DNA from: Dysgonomonas gadei ATCC BAA-286
GTDB lineage: Bacteria > Bacteroidota > Bacteroidia > Bacteroidales > Dysgonomonadaceae
Assembly: GCF_000213555.1 (NCBI RefSeq)
Contig: NZ_GL891985.1
Coordinates: forward strand, 232,347 to 296,346
Length of the DNA: 64,000 bases
Direction: 5' to 3'
In this document: piece after piece, positions 1 through 8,933 of the stretch
Layout of the letters: each line of letters begins with the position of its first letter
Position numbering within the stretch: the first letter of the stretch is position 1
Position numbers and translations under genes: made by a program
Notes under the pieces: model-generated
Told to the model about the DNA's origin: nothing
Database searches by the model: none
The model's input: only the letters and a program-made list of their open reading frames with translations

Positions 1-607
1 ATATAGAGGCTAGTATATGCACAATATGATAAATCTCAGCTGATTTTGTAAAACATATTAAAGGATAGAATAATAGCAAAATAACAGTTTTTGCTCCATT
101 AATATATGAGAATATCACCAGATGCTCCGTGTAATTATACCCGCTCTTATAAAAAAGAAAATAGGTAGACAGAGCAAAAAAAGGCAATGTCACCAACACG
201 GCCAGTGAATAATGGGCCGAATACAAATCATAAAGCGGTATATATCCAAGAACCTCATTACCGGGGTTATTCATCTCTTTCATGGGAAAGAAACGGAAGA
301 AATGGAAAACAATACTATAAATCAACCCCCATACAATAAGGAAGAGGAATGGCTTCATATATTTAACTCTCTTCCCTGCCAGATAATTCTTCATTGTGTT
401 TCCCGGTCTGACAAGAAGTTCTTTCACCGTATAAAGCAATCCCTTATTTATATGTAGCAATCCATATTGCAGTTCTTCGACAAGATGAAGAAGTGTAATT
501 CGTGATGTATGCACCGATTGTCCGCAGATACCGCAATAATTATCTGTTACCTCATTCCCGCAATTGAGGCATTTTTTCTTTTCTCCTCGCATATTTCTAT
601 ATTTCAT
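1..607 (-). CDS. DUF3667 family membrane protein (3' end cut by window edge)
   Basis: An open frame on the minus strand starts at ATG 607 and runs off the left edge, so about 202 residues are visible. The N-terminus carries a zinc-ribbon-like pair of CxxC motifs (CLNCG and CGICGQS, residues ~14-30). This is followed by the amphipathic stretch and the KYMKPFLFL segment typical of DUF3667 proteins, then at least three hydrophobic segments. This two-part layout (cysteine knuckle, then transmembrane helices) is characteristic of the Bacteroidota DUF3667 family, whose function is unknown. A second in-frame ATG at 592 is possible, but the first gives the complete knuckle region. It is transcribed away from glyS, and the 257-base gap between them must hold both promoters. 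Confidence 0.8.
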   Translation of the reverse strand, partial: MKYRNMRGEKKKCLNCGNEVTDNYCGICGQSVHTSRITLLHLVEELQYGLLHINKGLLYTVKELLVRPGNTMKNYLAGKRVKYMKPFLFLIVWGLIYSIVFHFFRFFPMKEMNNPGNEVLGYIPLYDLYSAHYSLAVLVTLPFFALSTYFLFYKSGYNYTEHLVIFSYINGAKTVILLLFYPLICFTKSAEIYHIVHILASI

Positions 608-864
608 GGTGATTAAACATCGTAAGAAACAGATTAGTTTAAAAATACGGATTCTTTATTTATATTATCGCCTCTGCATATTTAGGCCTTCTCCTCTCAC
701 AAAAATTAGAGTATGGAGAAGTATGCTTAATAAAAAATCATAATATTCAATCTTTAATTATTCTATAAGTGATATGCCACGCCCTTCTATATCAAAAAAA
801 AGTGTTTACTTTGTGCAACTTATTCAATTACATATAAAACAAACATAAAACGAGTTGAAGGGAT

Positions 865-2400
865 ATGTCAGAAGATGTTTTTAAGAAGATAGTTTCACAC
901 TGCAAAGAGTATGGTTTTGTATTTCAGTCCAGCGAAATATATGATGGTTTAAGCGCCGTGTACGATTACGGGCAAATGGGTGTGGAGCTGAAAAACAATA
1001 TTAAGAAATACTGGTGGGACAGCATGGTCTTGCTACACGAAAATGTAGTAGGTATCGACTCCGCCATCTTTATGCACCCTACCATCTGGAAAGCTTCGGG
1101 ACATGTGGATGCTTTCAACGATCCTTTGATCGACAACAAAGACAGTAAAAAACGTTATCGTGCCGATGTATTGATAGAAGAGTACATGGCAAAGATCGAC
1201 GATAAGATAAACAAAGAAGTAGAGAAGGCAGCAAAAAGATTCGGCGACAGCTTCGATGAAGCCATGTTTCGCCAGACAAATCCTCGCATACTCGAAAATC
1301 AGGCGAAACGCGACGAGGTACATACCCGCTTTGCAAAAGCATTAAACGATAGTAATCTGGAGGAACTTCGCCAGATTATCATCGATTGCGAAATAGTAGA
1401 TCCTATCAGCGGAACACGTAACTGGACCGATGTACGTCAGTTTAACCTGATGTTTGCTACCGAAATGGGTTCTACTGCCGATGGTGCAATGAAAGTATAC
1501 CTGCGCCCCGAAACGGCACAGGGTATCTTTGTAAACTTCCTGAATGTACAGAAAACAGGGCGGATGAAGATACCGTTTGGTATAGCGCAAATAGGTAAAG
1601 CTTTCCGCAATGAAATCGTTGCACGCCAGTTTATTTTCCGTATGCGCGAGTTCGAACAGATGGAAATGCAGTTCTTTGTTCGCCCGGGAGAAGAACTGGA
1701 ATGGTTTGCCAAATGGAAAGAAACCCGTATGAAATGGCACAAGGCTCTTGGATATGGAGATCACAAATACCGTTTCCATGACCACGATAAGTTGGCACAC
1801 TATGCAAATGCAGCTACCGACATTGAATTTGAGATGCCGTTCGGGTTCAAGGAAGTAGAGGGTATTCATTCCCGTACCGACTTCGACCTGAGCAGCCACG
1901 AACAATATTCAGGTAAAAAATTACAATATTTCGACCCTGAACTCAATAAATCGTACACTCCTTACGTTATTGAAACGTCAATCGGTGTCGACCGTATGTT
2001 CTTATCCACTATGTCAGCAGCATATTGCGAAGAAGAACTCGAAGGAGGTGAAAGCCGTGTGGTATTAAAACTGCCGGCAGCGTTGGCTCCGATCAAGCTG
2101 GCTGTATTGCCTTTGATAAAGAAAGACGGACTACCGGAAAAGGCTCAGGAGATAATCGATAATTTGAAATTCGATTTCAAATGCCAGTATGACGAAAAAG
2201 ACAGCATCGGTAAACGTTACCGTCGTCAGGATGCTATTGGCACTCCTTATTGCGTAACGGTAGACCACCAATCACTGGAGGACAATACAGTTACAATCCG
2301 CTACCGCGACACAATGGAGCAGGAGCGCGTAGCCATAGACAGACTGGCTGATATAATAGCCGACAAGGTAAGTATGAAGAACTTATTGAAAACAATATAA
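865..2400 (+). CDS. glyS: Glycine--tRNA ligase (single-chain, dimeric type)
   Basis: Class II aminoacyl-tRNA synthetase that charges tRNA-Gly in the cytoplasm. At 511 residues it matches the single-polypeptide alpha2 enzyme rather than the alpha2beta2 GlyQ/GlyS type. Visible motifs are RPETAQGIF (residues ~214-222), FRNEI (~247-251) and the motif 2 region FRMREFEQME (~258-267). A late motif 3 region includes GVDRMFLS, and a C-terminal anticodon-binding domain covers roughly residues 405-500. The start is ATG 865, with SEDVFKKIVSHCKEYGFVFQ matching the expected N-terminus. The FKBP lipoprotein begins only 2 bases after the stop, so the two genes are almost certainly co-transcribed. No perfect TAnnTTTG box was found upstream; a near-match (TTACTTTG) lies about 60 bases before the start. 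Confidence 0.97.
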   Translation: MSEDVFKKIVSHCKEYGFVFQSSEIYDGLSAVYDYGQMGVELKNNIKKYWWDSMVLLHENVVGIDSAIFMHPTIWKASGHVDAFNDPLIDNKDSKKRYRADVLIEEYMAKIDDKINKEVEKAAKRFGDSFDEAMFRQTNPRILENQAKRDEVHTRFAKALNDSNLEELRQIIIDCEIVDPISGTRNWTDVRQFNLMFATEMGSTADGAMKVYLRPETAQGIFVNFLNVQKTGRMKIPFGIAQIGKAFRNEIVARQFIFRMREFEQMEMQFFVRPGEELEWFAKWKETRMKWHKALGYGDHKYRFHDHDKLAHYANAATDIEFEMPFGFKEVEGIHSRTDFDLSSHEQYSGKKLQYFDPELNKSYTPYVIETSIGVDRMFLSTMSAAYCEEELEGGESRVVLKLPAALAPIKLAVLPLIKKDGLPEKAQEIIDNLKFDFKCQYDEKDSIGKRYRRQDAIGTPYCVTVDHQSLEDNTVTIRYRDTMEQERVAIDRLADIIADKVSMKNLLKTI

Positions 2401-2402
2401 AT

Positions 2403-2984
2403 ATGAATAAAAAACTATTTGCTTTAATCGCCATATTTTGCTCACTGGCATTTTTTATCTCATGTAGTACTGATAATGATAACACAGTGATAGATGAAGA
2501 ATGGAAGGCGTATAATGAAAAGCAGATCGCGGATATCGATAAATCGGTATATCAGTCCCGTGAATCGGAAAGTAAAAATGGCACTATATACTTTAAATAT
2601 ATAGATGATTATGATGCAGAAATAACCAAGACTGCCTCAACTAAAGTCACAGATACAGGAACTCCATATTTTACCGATAGTGTAGCTTATCGCTGCGAAG
2701 GTAATTTTCTCTTACAAGATGGAACAAAATATGTTTTTCAGAGTGACAACAATGGTTACATTATGCGTGGCCGGGTAGCTAATCATATCGATGGATTCAG
2801 AACAATGCTGCAACATATGCATAAAGGTGAGCAGGTTGAAGTAATTATTCCTTACCAGCTTGGGTATGGTACAACTGCTCAGTATGACTCAAACGGCAAT
2901 GTGAAAATTCCGGCTTATACTACACTAAGATTTAAGATCTATCTGATAGATATAATTCCTGATAATCCGGGAGAGTTCGATTAG
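2403..2984 (+). CDS. FKBP-type peptidyl-prolyl isomerase lipoprotein
   Basis: 193 residues. The N-terminus is a lipoprotein signal peptide with a lipobox ending FISC (Cys21), followed by a polar linker, so the mature protein should be lipid-anchored in the envelope. The C-terminal half has the FKBP fold signature: a YRCEG...DGT strand, the HKGEQVEVIIPYQLGYG block (~residues 139-155) and a final hydrophobic strand TTLRFKIYLIDI. Enzymes of this family catalyse cis/trans isomerisation of prolyl bonds and assist folding of exported proteins. It sits directly behind glyS and in front of a strong hairpin terminator. Some FKBP active-site aromatics are not obvious, so catalytic activity is inferred from family only. 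Confidence 0.88.
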   Translation: MNKKLFALIAIFCSLAFFISCSTDNDNTVIDEEWKAYNEKQIADIDKSVYQSRESESKNGTIYFKYIDDYDAEITKTASTKVTDTGTPYFTDSVAYRCEGNFLLQDGTKYVFQSDNNGYIMRGRVANHIDGFRTMLQHMHKGEQVEVIIPYQLGYGTTAQYDSNGNVKIPAYTTLRFKIYLIDIIPDNPGEFD

Positions 2985-3011
2985 AAATAATAAATCCAGA
3001 AAAAAATATAA

Positions 3012-3048
3012 GGCGTAAAAGTGGGTACTTTTACGCCCTTTTATTTTA
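3012..3048. terminator. Bidirectional rho-independent terminator
   Basis: An 11-bp perfect stem (3012-3022 with 3027-3037) closes a GGGT loop and is followed on the plus strand by CTTTTATTTT. On the minus strand an A/T-rich tract also follows. It lies between the convergent FKBP gene (+) and cdaA (-). Confidence 0.9.
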
Positions 3049-3063
3049 GTCCTATTATTAAAC

Positions 3064-3858
3064 TTAACTTCCTGTCATTTTTGTTTTTTTCTTCTTGCGC
3101 ATACTTCCAATAAGGAGTTCCTGCAACTTCTCAGGAGTTATATTTGCTTCAATCTTACCTTGGCTGACAAATGAAATCTTACCGCGTTCTTCCGATACCA
3201 CAATTACTTTAGCATCGGTTTCCTGCGATATACCTATAGCCGCCCTGTGCCTTAATCCGAAAGATTTTGGAATATCATGATTCTGGGCTACCGGAAGAAT
3301 ACATCCTGCCGCCTTAATCCTGTTACCTCCTATAATCATCGCGCCGTCGTGCAAAGGAGTATTTTTGAAGAAAATATTCTCAATAAGGCGGGTACTTATA
3401 TCAGCATCCATCGCTTCCCCGGTATCGGCAAAATTACCGAGTTTTATCTCCTGCTCTATCACAATCAGAGCTCCGGTATAGGTCTTAGCCATATTCATAC
3501 AGGCCAGCACCAGAGAGGTTACAACAGAATCGTTTAACTCCCCCATATCTTTTGATCTGAATATCTTCGTTATAAAACGGAATGTACGGTTCGATCCCAG
3601 AGATATAAGGAACCGCTTTATTTCATCCTGAAAAATAATGATAAGAACAAACAGCCCGAAGTCGGTAAACTTATCGAGGATAGCCCCCATCAGCCGCATC
3701 TGCAATACCTGCGAAATAAGTACCCACAGGATTATAAACGCCAAAACACCTTTAAAGATAGCGCCTGTACCGGACCTCGATACAATTCGATACAATTGAT
3801 ACATCACTGTTGCAACCAACAGGATATCAATAATATCTTTTATTGTAAAATTTTCCAT
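3064..3858 (-). CDS. cdaA: Diadenylate cyclase CdaA
   Basis: Synthesises cyclic di-AMP from two ATP. The 264-residue protein has three N-terminal transmembrane helices (residues ~8-75) followed by a DAC domain. The two signature motifs are present: DGA (residues 171-173, in PLHDGAMIIGGNR) and RHR (residues 203-205, in GLRHRAAIG). This is the standard CdaA/DacA layout of a membrane-anchored cyclase. Its start at 3858 lies behind a TATCTTTG box (3889-3896, minus strand). No GlmM or CdaR-like gene lies next to it, unlike in Firmicutes. Confidence 0.95.
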   Translation of the reverse strand: MENFTIKDIIDILLVATVMYQLYRIVSRSGTGAIFKGVLAFIILWVLISQVLQMRLMGAILDKFTDFGLFVLIIIFQDEIKRFLISLGSNRTFRFITKIFRSKDMGELNDSVVTSLVLACMNMAKTYTGALIVIEQEIKLGNFADTGEAMDADISTRLIENIFFKNTPLHDGAMIIGGNRIKAAGCILPVAQNHDIPKSFGLRHRAAIGISQETDAKVIVVSEERGKISFVSQGKIEANITPEKLQELLIGSMRKKKKTKMTGS

Positions 3859-3888
3859 TAGCAGGATACAGCATTAAAAATCAAGTAC

Positions 3889-3896
3889 CAAAGATA
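3889..3896 (-). promoter_or_regulatory. Bacteroidota -7 box for cdaA
   Basis: TATCTTTG on the minus strand, 31 bases upstream of the cdaA start, matches the Bacteroidota TAnnTTTG -7 consensus. No clear TTTG -33 box was seen. Confidence 0.6.
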
Positions 3897-3952
3897 GTAG
3901 ATTTCTTTCAGAATCAGCCTAAAAAATCATTCCGGTGTTCTTAAAAAATCTT

Positions 3953-4726
3953 TTATTCAAGCATCTGGTTCATTACAGGATGATGCAATGGGAATAGACT
4001 CCTGAAGGGTTTATCCAGTTCATCTGTTTTATAACCGAACAACAGGCGACAAAGAAAACGGATGTCTTTTATCTCCATATCGGTATGAGAATTCTTTTGT
4101 GAATACAAACCATATAGATAATCTGCATCCATTATCCGTGCCATTCCCGCAATGTCGTACTTCTCGGGAAATCCGTCGATAATTTGCTCTTCTACTATGG
4201 CTTTGAAATCCGTAAATGTTTTTTGCACACAAAAATCTTTATTGCGAAACAATGCGTCATACGCTTTATATGCCCCGGTTATATCAGGATTATCTTCCAG
4301 TATTTTCTTTAACGGATATAACGGAACAGTTCCCTTTTCAAATACTTTCTCATAACCATATTTTTCATAAAAACCATATAGCCAGTCCTCTGCCGGCACA
4401 AGAACAGATAGGGGTATTCCTCTCTCTCCGATCACATAATGTGCCCTGTGTATCAACTGGTCCATATAACCCCTTCTGCGATATTCGGGAAGAGTGCACA
4501 GTCCTGCTAAATAGGCAAAAGGAATTTCCTCTCCGTAAAATGTCATTGTATAGGGCAGCATTTGCAAAGAAGCGACAGCTTTATCTCCGTCAAAGTATAT
4601 CAGCGTATTTTCATTCCTATACTTATACTTGAAAAGGATATCCAGAAAATCGTCAGCATCGCCAAAGCACGTTTTCCACATCTGGCGAACCAACGGCATT
4701 GTATGTTCATTTGCAAATTGTATCAT
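3953..4726 (-). CDS. GNAT family N-acetyltransferase
   Basis: 257 residues. The N-terminal ~140 residues have the GNAT acetyl-CoA fold: a strand carrying AYLAGLCTLPEYRRRGY, which is motif A with the R/Q-x-x-G-x-G/A-type pyrophosphate loop (RRRGYMDQL). This is followed by the FYEKYGYEKV motif B helix-strand. The C-terminal ~110 residues are a less conserved extension ending in FPLHHPVMNQMLE, as in Eis-like or other two-domain GNATs. The acceptor substrate cannot be told from sequence. A GC-rich palindromic repeat begins 5 bases upstream of its ATG, and the next gene (DUF2156) is read in the same direction from beyond that repeat. Confidence 0.85.
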   Translation of the reverse strand: MIQFANEHTMPLVRQMWKTCFGDADDFLDILFKYKYRNENTLIYFDGDKAVASLQMLPYTMTFYGEEIPFAYLAGLCTLPEYRRRGYMDQLIHRAHYVIGERGIPLSVLVPAEDWLYGFYEKYGYEKVFEKGTVPLYPLKKILEDNPDITGAYKAYDALFRNKDFCVQKTFTDFKAIVEEQIIDGFPEKYDIAGMARIMDADYLYGLYSQKNSHTDMEIKDIRFLCRLLFGYKTDELDKPFRSLFPLHHPVMNQMLE

Positions 4727-4730
4727 CTGG

Positions 4731-4889
4731 GCCCCCTAACCCCCGGAGGGGGTATTTTAACTATATCACATAAACAAATCATTACCTATCACTTAAAGTT
4801 TATTATTTATCAAAAGTTGACAACTTTTCTCAAATTCATAATTTCTTACCTACCCTCTCTGCGAGTCCCCCTCCGGGGGATTAGGGGGC
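4731..4889. repeat. Inverted GC-rich intergenic repeat pair
   Basis: Two nearly identical 22-23 bp arms face each other at 4731-4752 and 4867-4889. Each is built of C5TAA.C5GGAG5-type sequence and can itself form a CCCCCGGAGGGGG-like hairpin. The ~115 bp between them is AT-rich and non-coding. The element fills the whole space between the GNAT start (4726) and the DUF2156 stop (4894). No transposase is present, so it is probably a passively moved or RNA-structured intergenic repeat. Confidence 0.85.
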
Positions 4890-4893
4890 TAAC

Positions 4894-5793
4894 TTATATT
4901 TTCGGTATCAACATCCCTTCCTCAAGAAGAATATCCGGATAGTAAGACATCTTGGCTTTGCGCAGATTGTCCAGCCCCATATCTTCCTCTCTGTTGATAT
5001 ACATAAATTCCGAGGCTTCGTGCTCAATAAACTGCTGATTGATGATAGTATAAGCACCATTCATATCACCAAATGCTTTTTCCACATGTACCACAAATGA
5101 ATCTTCAGTCAGCGGTTCTCCTATTGTAAAAGCCACAATCCTGCCATTTACACGCACGGCGCCTCCACGCAGTTGTAAGTATTCGAAATGCTCGAGCATT
5201 AGCCTTGTGGCTATATAATCGTAACGCTGGGTTATATTAATCGCAGAGGTCGACTTCTCTTCCCACTCATCAAGCATTCGCACACACTCGTCCAACTCTT
5301 TCTTAGAGGTCAATGGAAAGTATTCCCAATCAGGATTGTCCGCTTTGAACCGGTTGATATGATTTCGTTTACTTTGCAGCTTTTTACCAGACAATTTTAT
5401 CAGCTTTTCTGACAAGTAGATATACTCATCGTTATTCCTGTCGGGAAGGTAACGGAACTTATCAGGCATCTCCTTCTGTATATTCTCCCACATCCGGAGC
5501 GTGATTCCTTTCATCTGGAACGGAATTCTATTGTCCTCCGCATCTCTCATTATTAATTCGAAAGCGTCTCTCAGAGGCATTTTGCCTATCGGCATCATAT
5601 AATAAAGTTGCCCGTCGGAATCCTGAAAGCGAAGAAATATCGTACGATGTTCTATAGCATACATCGTTTTAAACTTGGCATTCCATGCAAACAAGTTAGC
5701 AAAGCTGAAGTCACAGGCACGATAAATATTTCCGAAAAAACAGGCATCTATTTCTTTTTTATCGGATAGTGTAATTTGTTTAAAGTTGATCAT
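4894..5793 (-). CDS. DUF2156 (phosphatidylglycerol lysyltransferase C-domain-like) protein
   Basis: 299 residues, soluble. It has a double GNAT-like (dual acyltransferase) architecture: an N-terminal part with DFSFANLFAWNAKF and a C-terminal part with KLSGKKLQSKRNHINRF (~residues 133-149), then GRIVAFTIGEP and INREEDMGLDNLRKAKMSYYP. These blocks are typical of DUF2156/PF09924, which also forms the cytoplasmic domain of MprF. Here no flippase part is present, so aminoacyl-lipid synthesis is uncertain; such free-standing proteins are mostly uncharacterised. It lies upstream of the GNAT gene on the same strand, with only the palindromic repeat between them. Confidence 0.85.
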   Translation of the reverse strand: MINFKQITLSDKKEIDACFFGNIYRACDFSFANLFAWNAKFKTMYAIEHRTIFLRFQDSDGQLYYMMPIGKMPLRDAFELIMRDAEDNRIPFQMKGITLRMWENIQKEMPDKFRYLPDRNNDEYIYLSEKLIKLSGKKLQSKRNHINRFKADNPDWEYFPLTSKKELDECVRMLDEWEEKSTSAINITQRYDYIATRLMLEHFEYLQLRGGAVRVNGRIVAFTIGEPLTEDSFVVHVEKAFGDMNGAYTIINQQFIEHEASEFMYINREEDMGLDNLRKAKMSYYPDILLEEGMLIPKI

Positions 5794-6079
5794 AAATAAC
5801 AGGTTACAAGTTTTAAATACAAGTAGTTGTGTAAACAGGCTGACGAGGTCTTTTTCAATTCAAGAATTGTTATATTAGCATATTATCCCATTTATCACTA
5901 TTCTACTTATTTTCCATTTGCTAAACAAAGCTAGTACAAATATTGTTCTCAAACACATAGATAAAGATATTATCTTTTATTGACATTCTTTATGTCCAAT
6001 AACATTTGTTAATAACATAATTTATAACGTAATTTGCACTTTATAAAGAATGATTCTATATAAGAAACTGTCATAAAAG

Positions 6080-6688
6080 ATGTCGAATACAAAGAAAGTA
6101 TTAGCAGTAGCCGAAACATCATATATTATACGAAAAGGGTTGGTCTATGTTCTCTCCCAATTATCCAGTGTGGGAAAGGTCGTAGAACTAAAAGAGATGG
6201 AGGATATCAATTATCAGCTCGATATACTCCGCCCCGATGCGGTACTCATCAATCCGATGCTTTTGGGACATACCTCAAAGCAGGATATACGCCAACAACT
6301 CAACTTAAATAAAAATATCGCAATCATAGCTCTGGTATATAATATTATTGATGAGCAGTTTTACAAATCGTATGATGCAGTTATCAAAATAAACGATTCG
6401 GAATCAAGGATTGAGGAAACATTGCTCAATTGCCTGAATAAAGAACAAGCCGGACAAAGTGACCAGGAAGAACTCAGCGACAGGGAAAAAGAGATCCTTA
6501 TCAGCGTAGTAAAAGGGATGAGTAATAAAGAAATTGCCGAGCATCACAATATATCCATACACACAGCAATAACTCATCGCCGGAACATTACCCGCAAACT
6601 TAAAGTGCACAGTATATCCGGACTAACCATATATGCTATAATAAACAAACTTGTGGATATATCCGAAATAAAGTATCAGGACGAATAA
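6080..6688 (+). CDS. LuxR-type response regulator with degenerate receiver
   Basis: 202 residues. The C-terminal HTH (residues ~135-195, LSDREKEILISVVKGMSNKEIAEH then THRRNITRKL) is a clear LuxR/NarL DNA-binding domain. The N-terminal ~125 residues have the length and strand pattern of a receiver, but the conserved acidic pair after strand 1 is replaced by Ala-Glu (residues 11-12). The phosphoacceptor Asp after strand 3 is Asn58 (VLINPML). It therefore probably does not work by classical phosphorylation. The next gene, a hemerythrin/RIC-like protein, starts 12 bases after its stop. The pair likely forms an operon in which the regulator responds to redox, oxygen or nitrosative state; that last step is inference. 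Confidence 0.9.
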   Translation: MSNTKKVLAVAETSYIIRKGLVYVLSQLSSVGKVVELKEMEDINYQLDILRPDAVLINPMLLGHTSKQDIRQQLNLNKNIAIIALVYNIIDEQFYKSYDAVIKINDSESRIEETLLNCLNKEQAGQSDQEELSDREKEILISVVKGMSNKEIAEHHNISIHTAITHRRNITRKLKVHSISGLTIYAIINKLVDISEIKYQDE

Positions 6689-6700
6689 AAATTCAACATC

Positions 6701-7399
6701 ATGCAAAATATCACTATTATATTTAAGAAATCAATGAAGATGTCGGAACTGATAGATGCCGACTACCGGCTTCTTCTGTTGCTCAACCGTCTGAATATAT
6801 CTTTGGGGTTTGGCGAGAAGAGTGTAGATGCTGTCTGTAAAGAAAACGGATTCGATACCGATTGCTTCCTGTTCCTTGCCAGCTATCAATCCAATAAATC
6901 CATCATCAATATAGAAGAGACTTTCAGGGCCCTTCCCCTGGAACCATTTCTCCGTTACCTGAAAAGCTCACATAGCTATTTTCTGGAAAAAAGACTGCCG
7001 AATATACGCCGTAAACTGGAGCTTGTTTTCGACACTTCCGAAAAAGGGTTGAAAGATGTTGTGCTTAACTTCTTCGACAACTATACCAAGGAAGTGGAAG
7101 AACATATGCTGTATGAAGATGAAGTTGTTTTCCCGTATGTATATTCCCTTATTAACGATTCGGGAGAAAAGAAATATTCCATTAATATATTCGAACAAAG
7201 GCACAACGACATAGAGGGTAAGATGAACGATCTGAAACAGATACTGATGAAATATCTGCCCGGAACCATAGACCAGATGCTTATGGTAAACATCCTTACC
7301 GAACTGTATATGTCAGAGGAAGAACTTGAAGCCCATACTTTCATCGAAGACAGCCTGGTAATACCAAGGGTAAAAGAAATAGAAAAAGGTAAAATCTAA
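6701..7399 (+). CDS. Hemerythrin/RIC-like (ScdA-type) di-iron protein
   Basis: 232 residues. It shows the spaced His/Glu ligands of a hemerythrin four-helix bundle: H91, the EEHMLYEDEVVFPY block (H135, E139), H168 (EQRHNDIE) and H212/E216 (EAHTFIEDSLVIP). The N-terminal ~50 residues (ISLGFGEKSVDAVCKENGFD) resemble the ScdA_N/DUF542 domain of RIC proteins, but the usual FCCGG cysteine pair is replaced by LGFGE. RIC proteins repair Fe-S centres damaged by oxygen or NO. A role in oxygen or NO sensing or Fe-S repair is likely, but the missing cysteines make canonical RIC chemistry doubtful. It is translationally close to the LuxR-like regulator upstream and convergent with the flippase gene, 6 bases away. 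Confidence 0.85.
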   Translation: MQNITIIFKKSMKMSELIDADYRLLLLLNRLNISLGFGEKSVDAVCKENGFDTDCFLFLASYQSNKSIINIEETFRALPLEPFLRYLKSSHSYFLEKRLPNIRRKLELVFDTSEKGLKDVVLNFFDNYTKEVEEHMLYEDEVVFPYVYSLINDSGEKKYSINIFEQRHNDIEGKMNDLKQILMKYLPGTIDQMLMVNILTELYMSEEELEAHTFIEDSLVIPRVKEIEKGKI

Positions 7400-7405
7400 T
7401 TCCGC

Positions 7406-8884
7406 TTATTTCTTTCCGAACCAATCACGCAATTCCGCTATACTGAATACCTTTTTCAGTTTAATATACGCATATACAAGCGATATGGCTAAGATTCCTG
7501 TACCCAGTAGCAAACCATATCCTCCGGCATAATATTGCGCTATATAAAAAGCTATTCCTATAAACAACATGTTTATAACTGTCATCTTTATAATATTGCT
7601 ATCCCATGTAAAGCCCGAAATAGTCTTACCCACGATGAAAACTACCGGAAGATAAACAATATAAGCTATCAGATAGCCCATACCCGTAGCCTCAAGCCCG
7701 TATTTCGGGAATAGTAAATAACCGGACAGCAGGTAAACCAGATAAAATATAATCTCTGTGGCTAAAAAAGCGGTCCCTTTGTTCTTTGCCAGCATAATAA
7801 AAGCTACAGGCCAGCACAGCACCTTAAAAAAGGTTCCCAGCACCTGCCATCTTAACACGGCATCTGCATGCCCGAATTCCGAGCTGTAGAGCACAGACAG
7901 GGCAAAGCCGGCAAACAGCAACATTCCCACAATGATGGGTGAAGCTACTACCAGAATAATATAACTCTGCTCATTCACCAGCTTCTTCACTTTTTCCCCT
8001 TCTCCCGCAATAGCCGATAGTCGTGGGAAGAAATCTGATCCCATAGACCGCAGAATAAGGCTCAGATAAACATTTGTAATCACCCATGCCGACTGAAACA
8101 GCCCGGCTGCATCGATATCTATACTCCGCGAAACAAAGGTTCTTACGAGGAACATACTTGCTGTACCTATAAATCCGGCGACAACGATGAAAAGGCCTAA
8201 TTTCAGAGTTTTCAATCCCGATTCGAAAGCCTCTTTATTTGATATATCACTTTTCTTGAAATACAGTTTACGGTAATAGAATTCTACGCATAGAAATGAA
8301 AATAGTGATGAAAATACAAAAGCAGGAAGAATCCCATCCAGACCAAAAAGCAGATAAGCAGGTATGGATATAAGCAACCCGAAGAAGCTTCCCAGAAAAG
8401 CAGATTTTGCCATTTCGGGAATTCTACGCATCCCCTGCAATATGGAAGACCTGCCCATAGTCAGTATCGCAAGGAATACACAAACCGATAAGCAAGCGAT
8501 GTAAAAGGTAAAACGACCGTCTTCAAAGGCCCAGACACTAATCGGATAAGAGAAAATGAGACAGGCCAATGCTCCGCAAAGTGCCATTACTCTGAACCAT
8601 TTATTGAACCGGGTAACAGTTTTGAAAAGTATCTCCTTATCTCCGGAACTATCCGCTTCCGCAATCTCCTTCACACCTGTGGTATCCATACCCAGTCCTC
8701 CGGCAGAGCGTATCATCTCTATAACAGAATTATATATACCGATAATACCCACGCCGACCGGCCCCAGCAGAACAGCTATCATCTTATTGCGGATAACGCC
8801 GATCAGGATAATGAGTATCTGCGATCCTCCAAAAATAGATGTAGACTTTAGAATCTGATTATATGACGAGTTTTTCTTTTCCAA
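7406..8884 (-). CDS. Polysaccharide (O-antigen-type) flippase, Wzx/MATE-like
   Basis: 492 residues with about 12-14 hydrophobic helices spread over the whole length. The N-terminal SIFGGSQILIILIGVIRNKMIAVLLGP block with GIIGIYNSVIEMI is typical of the polysaccharide biosynthesis/O-antigen translocase family. The family moves undecaprenyl-linked oligosaccharides across the inner membrane. No glycosyltransferase cluster surrounds it here, so the glycan substrate is unknown; an ECA/O-antigen-like WzxE homologue is the closest type. A TACATTTG -7 box (8914-8921) lies upstream, just before repeat copy A. Confidence 0.9.
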   Translation of the reverse strand: MEKKNSSYNQILKSTSIFGGSQILIILIGVIRNKMIAVLLGPVGVGIIGIYNSVIEMIRSAGGLGMDTTGVKEIAEADSSGDKEILFKTVTRFNKWFRVMALCGALACLIFSYPISVWAFEDGRFTFYIACLSVCVFLAILTMGRSSILQGMRRIPEMAKSAFLGSFFGLLISIPAYLLFGLDGILPAFVFSSLFSFLCVEFYYRKLYFKKSDISNKEAFESGLKTLKLGLFIVVAGFIGTASMFLVRTFVSRSIDIDAAGLFQSAWVITNVYLSLILRSMGSDFFPRLSAIAGEGEKVKKLVNEQSYIILVVASPIIVGMLLFAGFALSVLYSSEFGHADAVLRWQVLGTFFKVLCWPVAFIMLAKNKGTAFLATEIIFYLVYLLSGYLLFPKYGLEATGMGYLIAYIVYLPVVFIVGKTISGFTWDSNIIKMTVINMLFIGIAFYIAQYYAGGYGLLLGTGILAISLVYAYIKLKKVFSIAELRDWFGKK

Positions 8885-8913
8885 TGCAAAGGCTTATACT
8901 GTTGTTATACATG

Positions 8914-8921
8914 CAAATGTA
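8914..8921 (-). promoter_or_regulatory. Bacteroidota -7 box for the flippase gene
   Basis: TACATTTG on the minus strand, 30 bases before the flippase start, matches TAnnTTTG. The -33 position would fall at the edge of the adjacent repeat. Confidence 0.5.
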
Positions 8922-8933
8922 ACAAATAACGTG

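Noticed and set aside
212..457. 81-residue plus-strand frame near the left edge
   Set aside because: It is antisense to the DUF3667 gene, whose frame carries the recognisable cysteine knuckle and helices.
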